Counted from the stretch's first letter, positions 43,631 to 52,207 are shown. The stretch is DNA of 64,000 nt from DASSQJ01 sp963773655 (GCA_963773655.1 CAVZBX010000001.1:310001-374000), one strand, 5' to 3'. Program-made: numbers and translations. Notes: generated by a model not told the origin, from the letters alone.

Positions 43631-44391
43631 CCACGACCGTCCTCGAGCCCACGGGCCCGAGCAAGGGCACGGTGACCCTCGTCCACCTCTACCCCCGCGA
43701 GATGAGCATCTACGGCGACCGCGGCAACACCCAGGCGCTCGCCAGCCGCATCCGCCGTCACGGCTACACCGCCGAGGTGGTGCTCCACCACCCCGGCGAG
43801 CCGTTGCGCACCGACGCCCACCTGTTCATGGGCGGCGGCGGCCAGGACTCCGGCCAGGCCCGGGTCGAGGCGGACCTGGAGGCGATCGGCCCCGCGCTGC
43901 GCGCGATGGCGGCCGACGGCGTGCCGATGCTCGTCATCTGCGGCATGTACCAGCTGTTCGGCAACACCTTCCACACCGTCACCGGACAGGTGCTCCCGGG
44001 TCTCGGCATCCTCGACGTGACGACCCGCGGCAACGACAAGCGGATGATCGGCCCGGTCTGCCTCGAGACCGAGTTCGGCCGGGTCGTCGGCTACGAGAAC
44101 CACTCCGGTTCCACCGTCCTCGGTTCCGGGCAGCGGCCGTTCGGCTCGGTGCTCTCCGGGCACGGCAACAACGGCGAGGACGGCACCGAGGGCGCCCGCA
44201 CCCACCACGTCATCGGCACCTACCTCCACGGCCCGCTCCTGCCGGCGAACCCGATGGTGTCCGACGCGCTCATCGCGGCGGCTGCGGCGCGGGCCACCGG
44301 GCGCCCGTTCGAGCCGGAGCGCCTCGAGGACCCGCTCGCCGACGAGGCCCGCAGCCGCCAGGTGCGCCGCCTCGTGGGCCACCGCCGCTAG
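43627..44391 (+). CDS. gatD: Lipid II isoglutaminyl synthase, glutaminase subunit GatD
   Basis: 254 aa class I glutamine amidotransferase of the GATase3-like type. LYPREMSIYGDRGNTQAL is the GatD start, the nucleophile Cys is in VICGMYQLFG, and the catalytic His is in VIGTYLHGPLLP. It releases ammonia that MurT uses to amidate lipid II. GTG 43627 overlaps the murT stop, so the two subunits are made together. Confidence 0.95.
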   Translation: MTTTVLEPTGPSKGTVTLVHLYPREMSIYGDRGNTQALASRIRRHGYTAEVVLHHPGEPLRTDAHLFMGGGGQDSGQARVEADLEAIGPALRAMAADGVPMLVICGMYQLFGNTFHTVTGQVLPGLGILDVTTRGNDKRMIGPVCLETEFGRVVGYENHSGSTVLGSGQRPFGSVLSGHGNNGEDGTEGARTHHVIGTYLHGPLLPANPMVSDALIAAAAARATGRPFEPERLEDPLADEARSRQVRRLVGHRR

Positions 44392-44405
44392 CCGGCCGGA
44401 ACCGG

Positions 44406-45452
44406 TCACCGGCTGATGACGGCCTCCTGCCCCTCCTCCGGAGGCTCCACCTTGGCGCTCACCGACCAGAGCAGCCAGCCCAGCGCGCCGAGCGGCACCT
44501 CCATCAGGTGGGTGAAGACCGAGAAGAGCACCACGCCGGCGGTGGCCCCGGCGGCATCGGCGCCCCACCCGACCAGCACGACCGTGGTGGCGGTCTCGGT
44601 GATCCCGACCCCGCCGGGGGTGATGCCGACCGCGCTGAGCAGCCGCCCGATGGCGTAGGCGGCGAAGAGCAGGTTGAGCGGCAGGTCGACCCCGGTGTCG
44701 CGCATGATGAGGACGAAGAGCACGTAGTAGAGCCCGAAGAACCCGACCATGCCGAGGGTCATCTGCAGCCACCCGTGCGAGACGATGTCGTTGATCCGGG
44801 CCCGCAGGTCACGCACGAGCTCCTCGACGCTCATCGTGCGGGTCTTCCGGCGGCGGCGCAGCAGCGGCCGCAGGGCACGGTCGAGGAACCGCCCGATCGC
44901 CTGGGCCGCCCGCTCGCTCGCCATGATGGCGGCGAAGGCGGCGATGATCCCGACCCCGGTGAGCGAGCCCGCCACCGCGAGCTGGGTGAGCGCACCCGGG
45001 AGGGTCACCCCGCCGACGTAGAGCACGGCGATGGCCACGACCGGCAGGGCGATCCGGGCGAGGACGTTCCAGACGCCGGTGACGATCACCGACGTCGACG
45101 TGGCCCGCCGCGAGAAGCCCCACGAGCGGCACATCGCGTAGGTCACGGCGAGCCCCACGGCACCGCCCCCGGGGAGCAGGTTGGACACCGAGGACCCGCA
45201 GAGGTTGAGCACCAGCGCCTTGGGGTGCGTGAGCCCGTGCAGCGAGCCGGTGATGGTGAACGTGTAGGACCACAGCCCGCTGAGCATGAGCAGCTGGAAG
45301 AAGAGGGCGTGGGCGGGCGGGATCGAGCGGATGACGGCCCAGATCTCGCCCCACGTGGTCTGCGCGAAGTGCGGCAGGCCCCAGACGAGCAGCACGGCGG
45401 CGAGGACGACCCCGACCGTGAACTGGAGCAGCTGCCTGGACCGCGGGCTCAC
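44406..45452 (-). CDS. Membrane protein of the lysylphosphatidylglycerol synthase TM family (UPF0104/YbhN-like)
   Basis: 348 aa, about eight membrane helices. LVLNLCGSSVSNLLPGGGAVGLAVTYAM and the late AVGITPGGVGITETATTVVLVGWG are the two diagnostic segments of this family. It lacks the C-terminal aminoacyl-transferase domain, so it is more likely a lipid flippase-like or glycolipid-related membrane protein than a lysyl-PG synthase. GTG 45452 overlaps the PIG-L stop. Grouped with PIG-L and a divergent GT4 enzyme it probably acts in envelope glycolipid assembly (inference). Confidence 0.85.
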   Translation of the reverse strand: MSPRSRQLLQFTVGVVLAAVLLVWGLPHFAQTTWGEIWAVIRSIPPAHALFFQLLMLSGLWSYTFTITGSLHGLTHPKALVLNLCGSSVSNLLPGGGAVGLAVTYAMCRSWGFSRRATSTSVIVTGVWNVLARIALPVVAIAVLYVGGVTLPGALTQLAVAGSLTGVGIIAAFAAIMASERAAQAIGRFLDRALRPLLRRRRKTRTMSVEELVRDLRARINDIVSHGWLQMTLGMVGFFGLYYVLFVLIMRDTGVDLPLNLLFAAYAIGRLLSAVGITPGGVGITETATTVVLVGWGADAAGATAGVVLFSVFTHLMEVPLGALGWLLWSVSAKVEPPEEGQEAVISR

Positions 45453-46297
45453 GGCAGCCCTTCGAAGACGTCTCTGCTCACGGCGCCCCCCGGTGGTCTC
45501 GACGGGTCGCGGAACCACTCGCGCCCGAACACGAGGTCGTAGAGGGGACGGGGGATGCGCAGGAAGGCCGCGAGGGTGCGGTCGCCGGTCTGGCCGCCCG
45601 TGCCCAGCGCGTCCGCGCCGCCGCCCGTGGCCTGCGAGGCGTGGGCCCGCATGGCTGCCCGCTTGGCGGCGGCGTGCCGGCGGACGTCGATGCGGTGGGT
45701 GATCTCGGACCGGGCGGAGAAGGCCCGGTCGAAGCTCGTCGGCTCGAACTCGGCCGGGAACCGGTAGACCCTCGAGAGGAGCCGGATGGCGCGCACCAGC
45801 GTGTCGCGGGGGACCGTCGCCTCGAGGACGCGGGGGGTGCCCGCGATCTCGGCCGCGCGGGCGGCGACCTCGTGCACCCGCACGTGGTCGCGGTGGCCGT
45901 AGCCGCCGTTGGGGTCGTAGGAGAGCAGCACGTCGGCCCGCTCGGTGCGCAGCACGGCGGCGAGCCGCTCGGCGGCCTGCTCGAGCGGCGCCCGGCAGAA
46001 GCGGGAGCGGCCCGGGAGGTCGGGCTCGGGCTCGGGGCCGCTGCCGCTGTCGGCGTAGCCGAGCCACTCGACCCGGGCGACGCCGAGGGCCTCGGCGGAG
46101 CGGCGGGCCTCGTCGAGGCGGCGGGTCCCGAGCCGGCCGTCGGAGGTCCACTCCTGGGCCGCCAGCCCCGCGCCGCCGTCCGTCGCGAGGACGAGGACGA
46201 CCCGGTGCCCCTCGGCCGCCGCCCGCGCCATCGTCCCGGCGGTGAGGAGGGCCTCGTCGTCGGGGTGGGCGTGGAAGGCCACGAGGGTGCGGGACAT
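45449..46297 (-). CDS. PIG-L/LmbE-family zinc deacetylase
   Basis: 282 aa. AFHAHPDDEALLTAGTMA holds the zinc ligands and catalytic Asp (AHPDDE), and GYGHRDHVRVHEVA provides the third ligand (HxxH). The family removes acetyl groups from GlcNAc conjugates such as GlcNAc-inositol (MshB) or glycolipids. ATG 46297; only 36 bp separate it from the divergent glycosyltransferase start. The 3' end overlaps the membrane protein gene. MshB itself cannot be excluded, but context favours a glycolipid substrate. Confidence 0.88.
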   Translation of the reverse strand: MSRTLVAFHAHPDDEALLTAGTMARAAAEGHRVVLVLATDGGAGLAAQEWTSDGRLGTRRLDEARRSAEALGVARVEWLGYADSGSGPEPEPDLPGRSRFCRAPLEQAAERLAAVLRTERADVLLSYDPNGGYGHRDHVRVHEVAARAAEIAGTPRVLEATVPRDTLVRAIRLLSRVYRFPAEFEPTSFDRAFSARSEITHRIDVRRHAAAKRAAMRAHASQATGGGADALGTGGQTGDRTLAAFLRIPRPLYDLVFGREWFRDPSRPPGGAVSRDVFEGLP

Positions 46298-46333
46298 CGC
46301 CGCCCATCCTGTCGCATGGCAGGCTGGCCCCTC

Positions 46334-47476
46334 GTGAGGGTCGCCCTGCTGTCGGACTGCTACCCGCCGCGCGTCGGCGGGATCGAGCGCCAGGTGCACG
46401 ACCTCGCCCACCACCTCGTGGCGGCCGGTCACGAGGTCGAGGTCTTCACGGCCACGGCCGGCCCCCGCGGCGAGCGCGGTGGCGTGGTCACCGAGGAGGA
46501 CGGCGTCCGGGTGCACCGGATGGCCCTGGCGCTGCCCGGTGGGGTGCCCGTCAACCCCCTGGCCCCGCCGGAGGTCCGCCGGCGGCTCGAGGCCGGGGGC
46601 TTCGACGTCGCCCACGCCCACCTCGGCGTGGTCAGCCCCTTCGCCACCGACCTCACCAGGGTCGCGCTCGACGCCCGGCTCCCCGTGCTGGCCACCTTCC
46701 ACTGCGTCATCGGGCGCTCCGGGCCGGTGTTCCGGGGATTGGGCCACCTGCGGCGCTGGGTCGACCGGGGGGTCGCGCTCAACGCCGTCTCCTCGATGGC
46801 CGCGGCGCAGGTCAGCGCCGTGGCCCGCGACGCCCCCGTCCAGGTGGTCGGCAACGGCATCGACGCGGCGTGGTGGCGCCGGGGCCTCGACGATGCGCTC
46901 GCCGCCCGCGCGCGCGGTGGGCCCGGACGCCCCGTCCACGTGACGGCGGTGATGCGGCTGGTCTCGCGCAAGCGCCCGATCTCCCTGCTGCGGGTGCTCC
47001 GCGGTGCCCGCGCCATGCTCGACCCGGCGGTGCCGCTGCGTGCGACCGTCGCGGGCGACGGCCCCCAGCACACCGTGATGCAGCGGTACCTGTCCCGGCA
47101 CGGCATGGACTGGGTCGAGCTGCCCGGCCGGCTCGACCGCGAGCAGGTGCGGCGGCTGCACCAGGGCGCCGACCTCTACCTCTCGACCGCCCGCCTGGAG
47201 GCGTTCGGCATCGCCGTCCTCGAGGCGCACACCGCGGGGCTGCCCGTCGTGGCGCCGCGGGGCACGGGGGTCGAGGACTTCGTGACGCCCGGCGTCGACG
47301 GCCTGCTCGAGCCGTCGGACGTCGCGGTGGCGCGAGGCGTGGCCCGGCTGGCGGCGGACACGGGGGAGCGCGAAGGGATGCGTGCTCACCTGCGCGACAC
47401 CGTTCCCCGGCAGGACTGGCCGGCGGTGGTGCGGGCGACGCTCGCCGAGTACCGGCGCGCCGGCGCACGTCCGTGA
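46334..47476 (+). CDS. GT4-family glycosyltransferase
   Basis: 380 aa GT-B fold. The acceptor half has LLSDCYPPRVGGIERQVHDLAHHL, a G-rich loop of PimB/GT4 enzymes, and DVAHAHLG. The donor half has VTAVMRLVSRKRP, VAGDGPQH and the E-x7-E motif EAFGIAVLEA. It moves a sugar from a nucleotide donor, possibly to a lipid or inositol acceptor. GTG 46334 begins directly at the fold; ATG 46316 is an alternative adding six residues. Divergent from PIG-L, and coupled by GTGA overlap to the Nudix gene. Confidence 0.88.
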   Translation: MRVALLSDCYPPRVGGIERQVHDLAHHLVAAGHEVEVFTATAGPRGERGGVVTEEDGVRVHRMALALPGGVPVNPLAPPEVRRRLEAGGFDVAHAHLGVVSPFATDLTRVALDARLPVLATFHCVIGRSGPVFRGLGHLRRWVDRGVALNAVSSMAAAQVSAVARDAPVQVVGNGIDAAWWRRGLDDALAARARGGPGRPVHVTAVMRLVSRKRPISLLRVLRGARAMLDPAVPLRATVAGDGPQHTVMQRYLSRHGMDWVELPGRLDREQVRRLHQGADLYLSTARLEAFGIAVLEAHTAGLPVVAPRGTGVEDFVTPGVDGLLEPSDVAVARGVARLAADTGEREGMRAHLRDTVPRQDWPAVVRATLAEYRRAGARP

Positions 47477-48159
47477 TCACGGTCGTCGGCTGCCGGGGCG
47501 GGCTCGAGGAGGTGTCGTTCCGGCTCGGGCACGGCCGAGACCCGGTGGCCGGACTCGCCGCCCGCGGCTGGCGTGCCGGTGTGGTGCGCGCCGAGGGCGT
47601 GCTCGGCGATCTGGTGCTCCGGTACGACGTCGAGCCGGCGGAGGCCGTGGCCGAGCCGACGGCGCCGCAGGGGTCCGGGCTCACGCCCGAGGAGCGGGCC
47701 GTCGTGCGGCCGCGCCGGCGGGTGGCCGCCTACGCCGTCGTCGTCGAGCAGGGCGCGCTGCTGCTCACCCTGCTCTCGGAGCGGACCAGGGCCGCGGGGG
47801 ACTGGACGCTGCCCGGCGGCGGCATCGACCCCGCCGAGGAGCCCGGGGCCGCCGTGCTGCGGGAGGTGCACGAGGAGACCGGGCAGGACGTCGAGGACGT
47901 GCACCTGCTCGCGGTGGTGACGGCGCACTGGGTGGGGGTCTCCGACCGCGGACCCGAGGACCACCACGCCGTGCGGCTGGTCCACCGGGCCCGCTGTCCA
48001 CGACCGACCCGCCCCGTCGTGCACGACGTGGGCGGGTCGACGGCGGACGCCCGATGGGTTCCGCTGGGGGAGGTGGCGCGGCTGCCGCTCGTGCCCACCG
48101 TCCCGGTGGCGCTGGCCGCCGCCGGGGTGCGGTGGGCACACGGCCGCGCTCAGTCCTGA
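47473..48159 (+). CDS. Nudix hydrolase
   Basis: 228 aa. The Nudix box GGGIDPAEEPGAAVLREVHEETGQ-D is complete (Gx5Ex7REUxEExGU). An N-terminal extension of about 100 residues (VVGCRGGLEEVSFRLG...) is not recognised. It hydrolyses a nucleoside diphosphate linked to another group, perhaps housecleaning or recycling of sugar nucleotides used by the coupled glycosyltransferase (inference). GTG 47473 overlaps the upstream stop. Its last 10 bp overlap the convergent membrane-protein gene. Confidence 0.9.
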   Translation: MITVVGCRGGLEEVSFRLGHGRDPVAGLAARGWRAGVVRAEGVLGDLVLRYDVEPAEAVAEPTAPQGSGLTPEERAVVRPRRRVAAYAVVVEQGALLLTLLSERTRAAGDWTLPGGGIDPAEEPGAAVLREVHEETGQDVEDVHLLAVVTAHWVGVSDRGPEDHHAVRLVHRARCPRPTRPVVHDVGGSTADARWVPLGEVARLPLVPTVPVALAAAGVRWAHGRAQS

Positions 48160-48437
48160 GCGCGGCTGCTGCGCAGCCCGATCGCCCCGACGACGAGGAT
48201 CACGACGCCGGCGAGGACGACGGTCCAGGGGCCGAGGTCGGTCCACGGCACGGTGAGGTCGGTGATGTCGGCGACGACGACACCGAGGGCCGTGAGCAGC
48301 CCGAGCAGGCCGAGCACGATCGGGAAGGGGGCGGGGCCGCCCAGGTACGTCGGCTCGGTGGCGCCGGTGGCGCCGGTGGCCCGAGTGTCGACCTCGGTGC
48401 CGGTCGTGGTGGGCGTGGTCTGGTCCTGGGTGTTCAT
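48150..48437 (-). CDS. Small two-helix membrane protein downstream of PspC
   Basis: 95 aa. A Thr-rich, polar N-terminus (1-35) is followed by two membrane helices (FPIVLGLLGLLTALGVVVADI and WTVVLAGVVILVVGAIGL). It starts one base after the PspC/LiaF-like gene ends, with GAGGAG ahead of ATG 48437, so it belongs to that operon. A role in the same envelope-stress system is inferred. Confidence 0.8.
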   Translation of the reverse strand: MNTQDQTTPTTTGTEVDTRATGATGATEPTYLGGPAPFPIVLGLLGLLTALGVVVADITDLTVPWTDLGPWTVVLAGVVILVVGAIGLRSSRAQD

Positions 48438-48438
48438 C

Positions 48439-49830
48439 TCACTGCTCCTCGATGGTGATCTGGCCGAGGCCGACGTCCGCGGTGACGACCACGTCGGGGT
48501 CGGGGGCGTCGCCGACGGTGGTCGACAGGTTGCGGTCGTTGCCGGACTGCTCGGTGAACGGCCCGACGCCGTCGTCGACGCGGATGTCGCCGATGCCGAC
48601 GTGGGCGTCGACGCGGGCGGTCAGGCCGTCGGGGACGACGATGGTGAGGTTGCCGGCGCCGAGCTGCGCCGACACCTCCTGGGGCTCCGGCGCCTCGTAG
48701 CCGACGAGCTTGCCGAGGTCGAGGGTGGCGTCACCGGCGCCCAGCCGGTAGTCGACCGGGCTGCTGCTCGGCACCGGGGCCCAGGCGCGCTCACCGATGC
48801 CGTCGGCGACGTGCACCCGCGAGGCGCCCGCCGTGGTGAGGAGCAGGAACCCGAGGACGACGACGAGGAAGCTCGTGAAGCCACCGGCCAGGCCGCGCAG
48901 GCCGAGCGCGAGGGCGACGACCGAGACCCCGGCGAGGGCGAGGGCGAAGCCGAGCACGGCGGGGACGCCCGGGAAGTCGAGCGGGCCGTCGAGCGCGATA
49001 CCGGCGCCGAAGAGCGCCATGGCCAGGCCGAGGGAGATCAGGCCGATGAAGCCGCTGGGGCGGCGCCGCCGCGGGCCCGGGGGCGGGGGCGGTGCGACCG
49101 GTCGCGGCGGGACCGGGGGAGGGCTCGCGCCGTACGGTGAGGTGGGGTGCTGGTAGGGGTTCGGCGTCGGACGCGGCGGGGTCGGCGCGTAGGACGACGT
49201 CGGTGCGGACATGACGGTGCCTCCGGGAGGGGTGGGTGGGACCGCGGCGGAGGGGTCCTCCGCGCGGGCGGGGTCGGTGGGGGCCGGGCCGGCGTCGAGC
49301 GCGGCCGGGCCGGGTGGGGTGGTGGGGTCGGCGGCGGGGCCGTCCAGGGGTGCGGGGCCGGGCGGCGGGGCCGGCATCCGGTCCGAGCCCGCACGGCCGC
49401 GGTCGATGACGAACCACGCGATGAGGGCCACCGGCAGGAGCACCCACAGCGGGCCGCCCCATCCGCCCTGGCCGATCGACACGAGCCCGCCGACGATGAC
49501 GAAGCCGGTGACGATGACGAGGAGGACCGGGCCCACGTCGCCGCGGCGCAGGGCCCGCTCGAGGAGCAGGTCCCCGCGCAGGTCCGGCAGGAGCAGCCAG
49601 AGCACGAGGTACACGGTGATCCCGACGCCGCCCGCGAAGGCGAGGAGGATCGCGGCGGCGCGGATGAGGAGTGGGTCGACCCCGTAGCGACCGGCGAGCC
49701 CGGCGCAGACGCCGCCGAACCACCTCCGCTCGGTGTCGCGGTGGAAGCCGCTGGAGCGGAGCCGTCCGAAGAGGTCGTCCAGGGTGCTGCGCGGTGGTGC
49801 CTGGGTGGTGGCGTCGGGGTTCTGCGTCAT
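48439..49830 (-). CDS. PspC-domain membrane protein with LiaF-like C-terminal domain
   Basis: 463 aa. A PspC domain at residues about 34-95 (RRWFGGVCAGLAGRYGVDPLLIRAAAILLAFAGGVG) with its helix, further membrane helices, a long Pro-rich linker (about 150-255), more helices (about 255-345), and a C-terminal beta-strand domain (YRLGAGDATLDLGKL, LGAGNLTIVVPDGLTARVDAHVGIGDIRVD, ADVGLGQITIEE) like the LiaF/cell-wall-active-antibiotics-response domain. LiaF- and PspC-type proteins tune envelope-stress kinases. It is divergent from a PspC-containing histidine kinase across 114 bp. Confidence 0.9.
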   Translation of the reverse strand: MTQNPDATTQAPPRSTLDDLFGRLRSSGFHRDTERRWFGGVCAGLAGRYGVDPLLIRAAAILLAFAGGVGITVYLVLWLLLPDLRGDLLLERALRRGDVGPVLLVIVTGFVIVGGLVSIGQGGWGGPLWVLLPVALIAWFVIDRGRAGSDRMPAPPPGPAPLDGPAADPTTPPGPAALDAGPAPTDPARAEDPSAAVPPTPPGGTVMSAPTSSYAPTPPRPTPNPYQHPTSPYGASPPPVPPRPVAPPPPPGPRRRRPSGFIGLISLGLAMALFGAGIALDGPLDFPGVPAVLGFALALAGVSVVALALGLRGLAGGFTSFLVVVLGFLLLTTAGASRVHVADGIGERAWAPVPSSSPVDYRLGAGDATLDLGKLVGYEAPEPQEVSAQLGAGNLTIVVPDGLTARVDAHVGIGDIRVDDGVGPFTEQSGNDRNLSTTVGDAPDPDVVVTADVGLGQITIEEQ

Positions 49831-49932
49831 GCCTCAAGCGTCCCGCCACGGGGCTCCGGCCGCCATGAGGGTCGACCCTGACCCCTCCCTGACCCGACCC
49901 CGGGTGCGGTGCCGCCGGGGCCCTGCGTGCGT

Positions 49933-49938
49933 CAGGAT
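49933..49938 (+). promoter_or_regulatory. Possible leaderless -10 box of the PspC kinase
   Basis: CAGGAT, six bases, GTG 49945. The first base deviates from TANNNT, so the call is weak. Confidence 0.35.
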
Positions 49939-49944
49939 GGGGGC

Positions 49945-51273
49945 GTGCCCACCCCGTACGAGCCCGCCACCGCCGGCCCGCGCCCGCCGGGCGTGCGCCC
50001 GCCGGGCGTGCGCCCGCCCGGCGTGCGCCCGGCCGCCGGGCTCCCCGACGGCGCACCGACGGTGCCCGGCGCTCCGGAGCGCCCGCCGCTGGTCCGCGAC
50101 CGGTCCACCGGCTGGACCCCCGGCGTCTGCGGCGCCATCGCCCGCCACCTGGGCGTCTCGCGCCGGACGGTGCGCTGGGTCTTCGTGCTCCTCGCCCTCG
50201 CGGGTGGCGCCGGCATCGCCGCGTACATCTTCCTCTGGGCCCTGACCCCGGAGGCCGACCTCGACCACCCCGCGACCCCCGGGGTGCCGGTCGAACCGCG
50301 GGTGTCCCCGGAGCGGCGGCGCTGGGTGCTCGTGCTCGTCGGTGGGTTCGGCCTCGTCCTCGTCGGTGCCGCGCTGCTGACGCCCGTGCTCGGCGGCTCG
50401 CTGCGCGACTCGGTGCTGCTCCCGCTCTTCGTCATCGCCGTGGGCGCGATCGTCGCCTGGTCCAACCTCGACGAGGCACAGCGCTCCCGGTGGCTCGCCG
50501 GTGGCCGCGGTGGTGGGTGGATGCGACTGGCGCTGGGCCTGGCCCTGGCCCTCACCGGCATCCTCGTCATCGTCACCCGGGGACAGTCCCTGACCGCGGT
50601 GTGGGACGCGCTGCTCGCCGCCACCGCCGTCCTCGTCGGGGTGCTCATCGTCGCGGCACCGTGGGCGGTGCGGCTGTGGCAGGACTTCCGCCGCGAGCAG
50701 GTGGCCGCCGCGCGCGCCACCGAGCGCGCCGACATCGCCGCCCACCTCCACGACTCGGTGCTCCAGACGCTCGCGCTCATCCAGCGGCAGTCGACCGACT
50801 CCGGCGCCGTCACCCGCCTCGCCCGGGCCCAGGAGCGCGAGCTGCGCACCTGGCTGTACTCCGGGCCGCAGGGATCGCAGGAGTCGCTCGCCGCCGCCGT
50901 CACCGAGGTGGCCCACGAGGTCGAGGACCTCCACGGCGTGCCCATCGACCTCGTCGTCACGGGGGACCGGCCCTTCGAGCAGCACGGGGCCGCGCTGTCC
51001 CGGGCGATGCGCGAGGCCCTGCTCAACGCCGTCCGGCACGGACGGGCGCCGGTCACCGCGTACGTCGAGATCGGCCCCTCGGGCGTCGAGGCGTTCGTGC
51101 GCGACCGCGGCGACGGCTTCGACCTCGACGCCGTCCCGGAGGACCGGCTCGGCGTGCGCCAGTCCGTGCTCGGCCGGATGGAGCGCCACGGCGGCTCCGC
51201 GCGGGTGCGCCGGCGCGAGGACGGCACCGAGGTCGAGCTGCGCCTACCGTCCCTGGAAGGAGACCCGACATGA
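49945..51273 (+). CDS. Sensor histidine kinase with N-terminal PspC domain
   Basis: 442 aa from GTG 49945. Residues 12-29 are four RPPGV-type repeats from a GC-rich 15-bp DNA repeat. A PspC domain (about 49-105: STGWTPGVCGAIARHLGVSRRTVRWVFVLLALAGG) is followed by further helices at about 126-146, 156-172, 193-211 and 222-243. HisKA_3: RADIAAHLHDSVLQTLALIQ, phospho-acceptor His269. HATPase: ALLNAVRHG and DRGDGFDLDAVP, then LPSLE. The stop overlaps the regulator start (ATGA). The fusion suggests the kinase senses membrane state directly through PspC. Confidence 0.92.
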   Translation: MPTPYEPATAGPRPPGVRPPGVRPPGVRPAAGLPDGAPTVPGAPERPPLVRDRSTGWTPGVCGAIARHLGVSRRTVRWVFVLLALAGGAGIAAYIFLWALTPEADLDHPATPGVPVEPRVSPERRRWVLVLVGGFGLVLVGAALLTPVLGGSLRDSVLLPLFVIAVGAIVAWSNLDEAQRSRWLAGGRGGGWMRLALGLALALTGILVIVTRGQSLTAVWDALLAATAVLVGVLIVAAPWAVRLWQDFRREQVAAARATERADIAAHLHDSVLQTLALIQRQSTDSGAVTRLARAQERELRTWLYSGPQGSQESLAAAVTEVAHEVEDLHGVPIDLVVTGDRPFEQHGAALSRAMREALLNAVRHGRAPVTAYVEIGPSGVEAFVRDRGDGFDLDAVPEDRLGVRQSVLGRMERHGGSARVRRREDGTEVELRLPSLEGDPT

Positions 51274-51989
51274 CCACAGCGAGCGGCACCGCCGCCGGCG
51301 CCCGAGCCCCGATCCGGGTGGTCCTCGTCGACGACCACCGGATGTTCCGCACCGGCGTGCGAGCCGAGCTCACCGACGCGATGGCCGGGTCGGCCCCGGT
51401 CTGCGAGTTCGTCGGGGAGGCCCCGGACGTCGACACCGCCGTCGCGGTCATCCGCAGCGAACAGCCCGACGTCGTCCTCCTCGACGTCCACCTGCCCGGT
51501 GGCTCGGGCAACGGCGGGGTCGACGTCATCCGTGGGTGCATGGGCGTCGACTCCCGCAGCGGGGGGCCGGTGCGCTTCCTCGCCCTGTCGGTGTCGGACG
51601 CGGCCGAGGACGTCATCGCGGTCATCCGGGCCGGCGCCCGGGGGTACGTGACCAAGACGATCGGTGCCAACGACCTCGTCACCGCGGTGCGGCGGGTCGC
51701 CGACGGCGACGCGGTCTTCTCGCCGCGGCTGGCGGGGTTCGTGCTCGACGCGTTCGGTGCCGCGGCCGGGGAGATCGCCGAGGTCGACGAGGAGCTCGAC
51801 CGGCTCTCGGCGCGGGAGCGCGAGGTGATGCGCCTCATCGCCCGCGGCTACCAGTACAAGGAGGTGGCCAAGGAGCTGTTCATCTCGGTGAAGACCGTCG
51901 AGACCCACGTCTCCTCGGTGCTCCGCAAGCTCCAGCTGTCCTCGCGGCACGAGCTCACCGCCTGGGCGATGGGCCGCCGGCTCCTCTGA
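51270..51989 (+). CDS. NarL/LuxR-family response regulator
   Basis: 239 aa. Receiver domain: acidic pair Asp21-Asp22, phospho-acceptor Asp72 (LLDVHLPG), Lys129 (YVTKT). C-terminal LuxR HTH: LSAREREVMRLIARGYQYKEVAKELFISVKTVETHVSSVLRKL. GGAAGGAG at 51255-51262 precedes ATG 51270, which overlaps the kinase stop. It is the cognate regulator of the PspC kinase; the 114-bp divergent promoter region is the first place to look for its site. Confidence 0.95.
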   Translation: MTTASGTAAGARAPIRVVLVDDHRMFRTGVRAELTDAMAGSAPVCEFVGEAPDVDTAVAVIRSEQPDVVLLDVHLPGGSGNGGVDVIRGCMGVDSRSGGPVRFLALSVSDAAEDVIAVIRAGARGYVTKTIGANDLVTAVRRVADGDAVFSPRLAGFVLDAFGAAAGEIAEVDEELDRLSAREREVMRLIARGYQYKEVAKELFISVKTVETHVSSVLRKLQLSSRHELTAWAMGRRLL

Positions 51990-52048
51990 CCGCCGGCCCC
52001 CGTCGTCCGGCCCCGCCGCGTCCCCCGTCCCACCCGCCCCGCCCGCCC

Positions 52049-52112
52049 CGACATTTCGGGGTGACCCCGAAATGTCGACCTGGCACGGGTTGGCAACCGG
52101 GGCCAGGTCGAC
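52049..52112. repeat. Compound palindrome: two interlocking perfect hairpins
   Basis: Hairpin 1: CGACATTTCGGGG (52049-52061), TGA, CCCCGAAATGTCG (52065-52077), 13 perfect pairs. Hairpin 2: GTCGACCTGGC (52074-52084) with GCCAGGTCGAC (52102-52112), 11 perfect pairs, and an inner stem GGTTG (52088-52092)/CAACC (52094-52098). They share four bases (52074-52077), so they compete. It lies 60 bp after the kinase-regulator operon and may terminate it, but size and symmetry exceed the other terminators here. Confidence 0.85.
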
Positions 52113-52195
52113 GAACCGGGGTGTCGTCGAGCCCCACCGCCCCCGCCGAGCCGCGCCGCGACCGCCCCCGCCGGCCCGCGCCGCAACCGTCCCTC

Positions 52196-52201
52196 TACCC
52201 T
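52196..52201 (+). promoter_or_regulatory. Leaderless -10 box of the 117-aa membrane protein
   Basis: TACCCT, six bases, ATG 52208. Confidence 0.6.
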
Positions 52202-52207
52202 TGCCGC

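Noticed and set aside
44406..45452. Lysyl-phosphatidylglycerol synthase (MprF)
   Set aside because: Only the membrane part is present; the aminoacyl-transferase domain is missing, so lysinylation is not supported.
49972..50032. 15-bp direct repeats at the start of the kinase gene as a mobile or regulatory repeat
   Set aside because: They are in frame and encode a short RPPGV-type linker; simple coding expansion explains them.
48253..51189. Large antisense frames across the PspC-kinase locus
   Set aside because: Composition is Arg/Gly/Pro shadow sequence with no domain pattern; the sense-strand proteins carry PspC, LiaF-like, HisKA_3, HATPase and receiver motifs.
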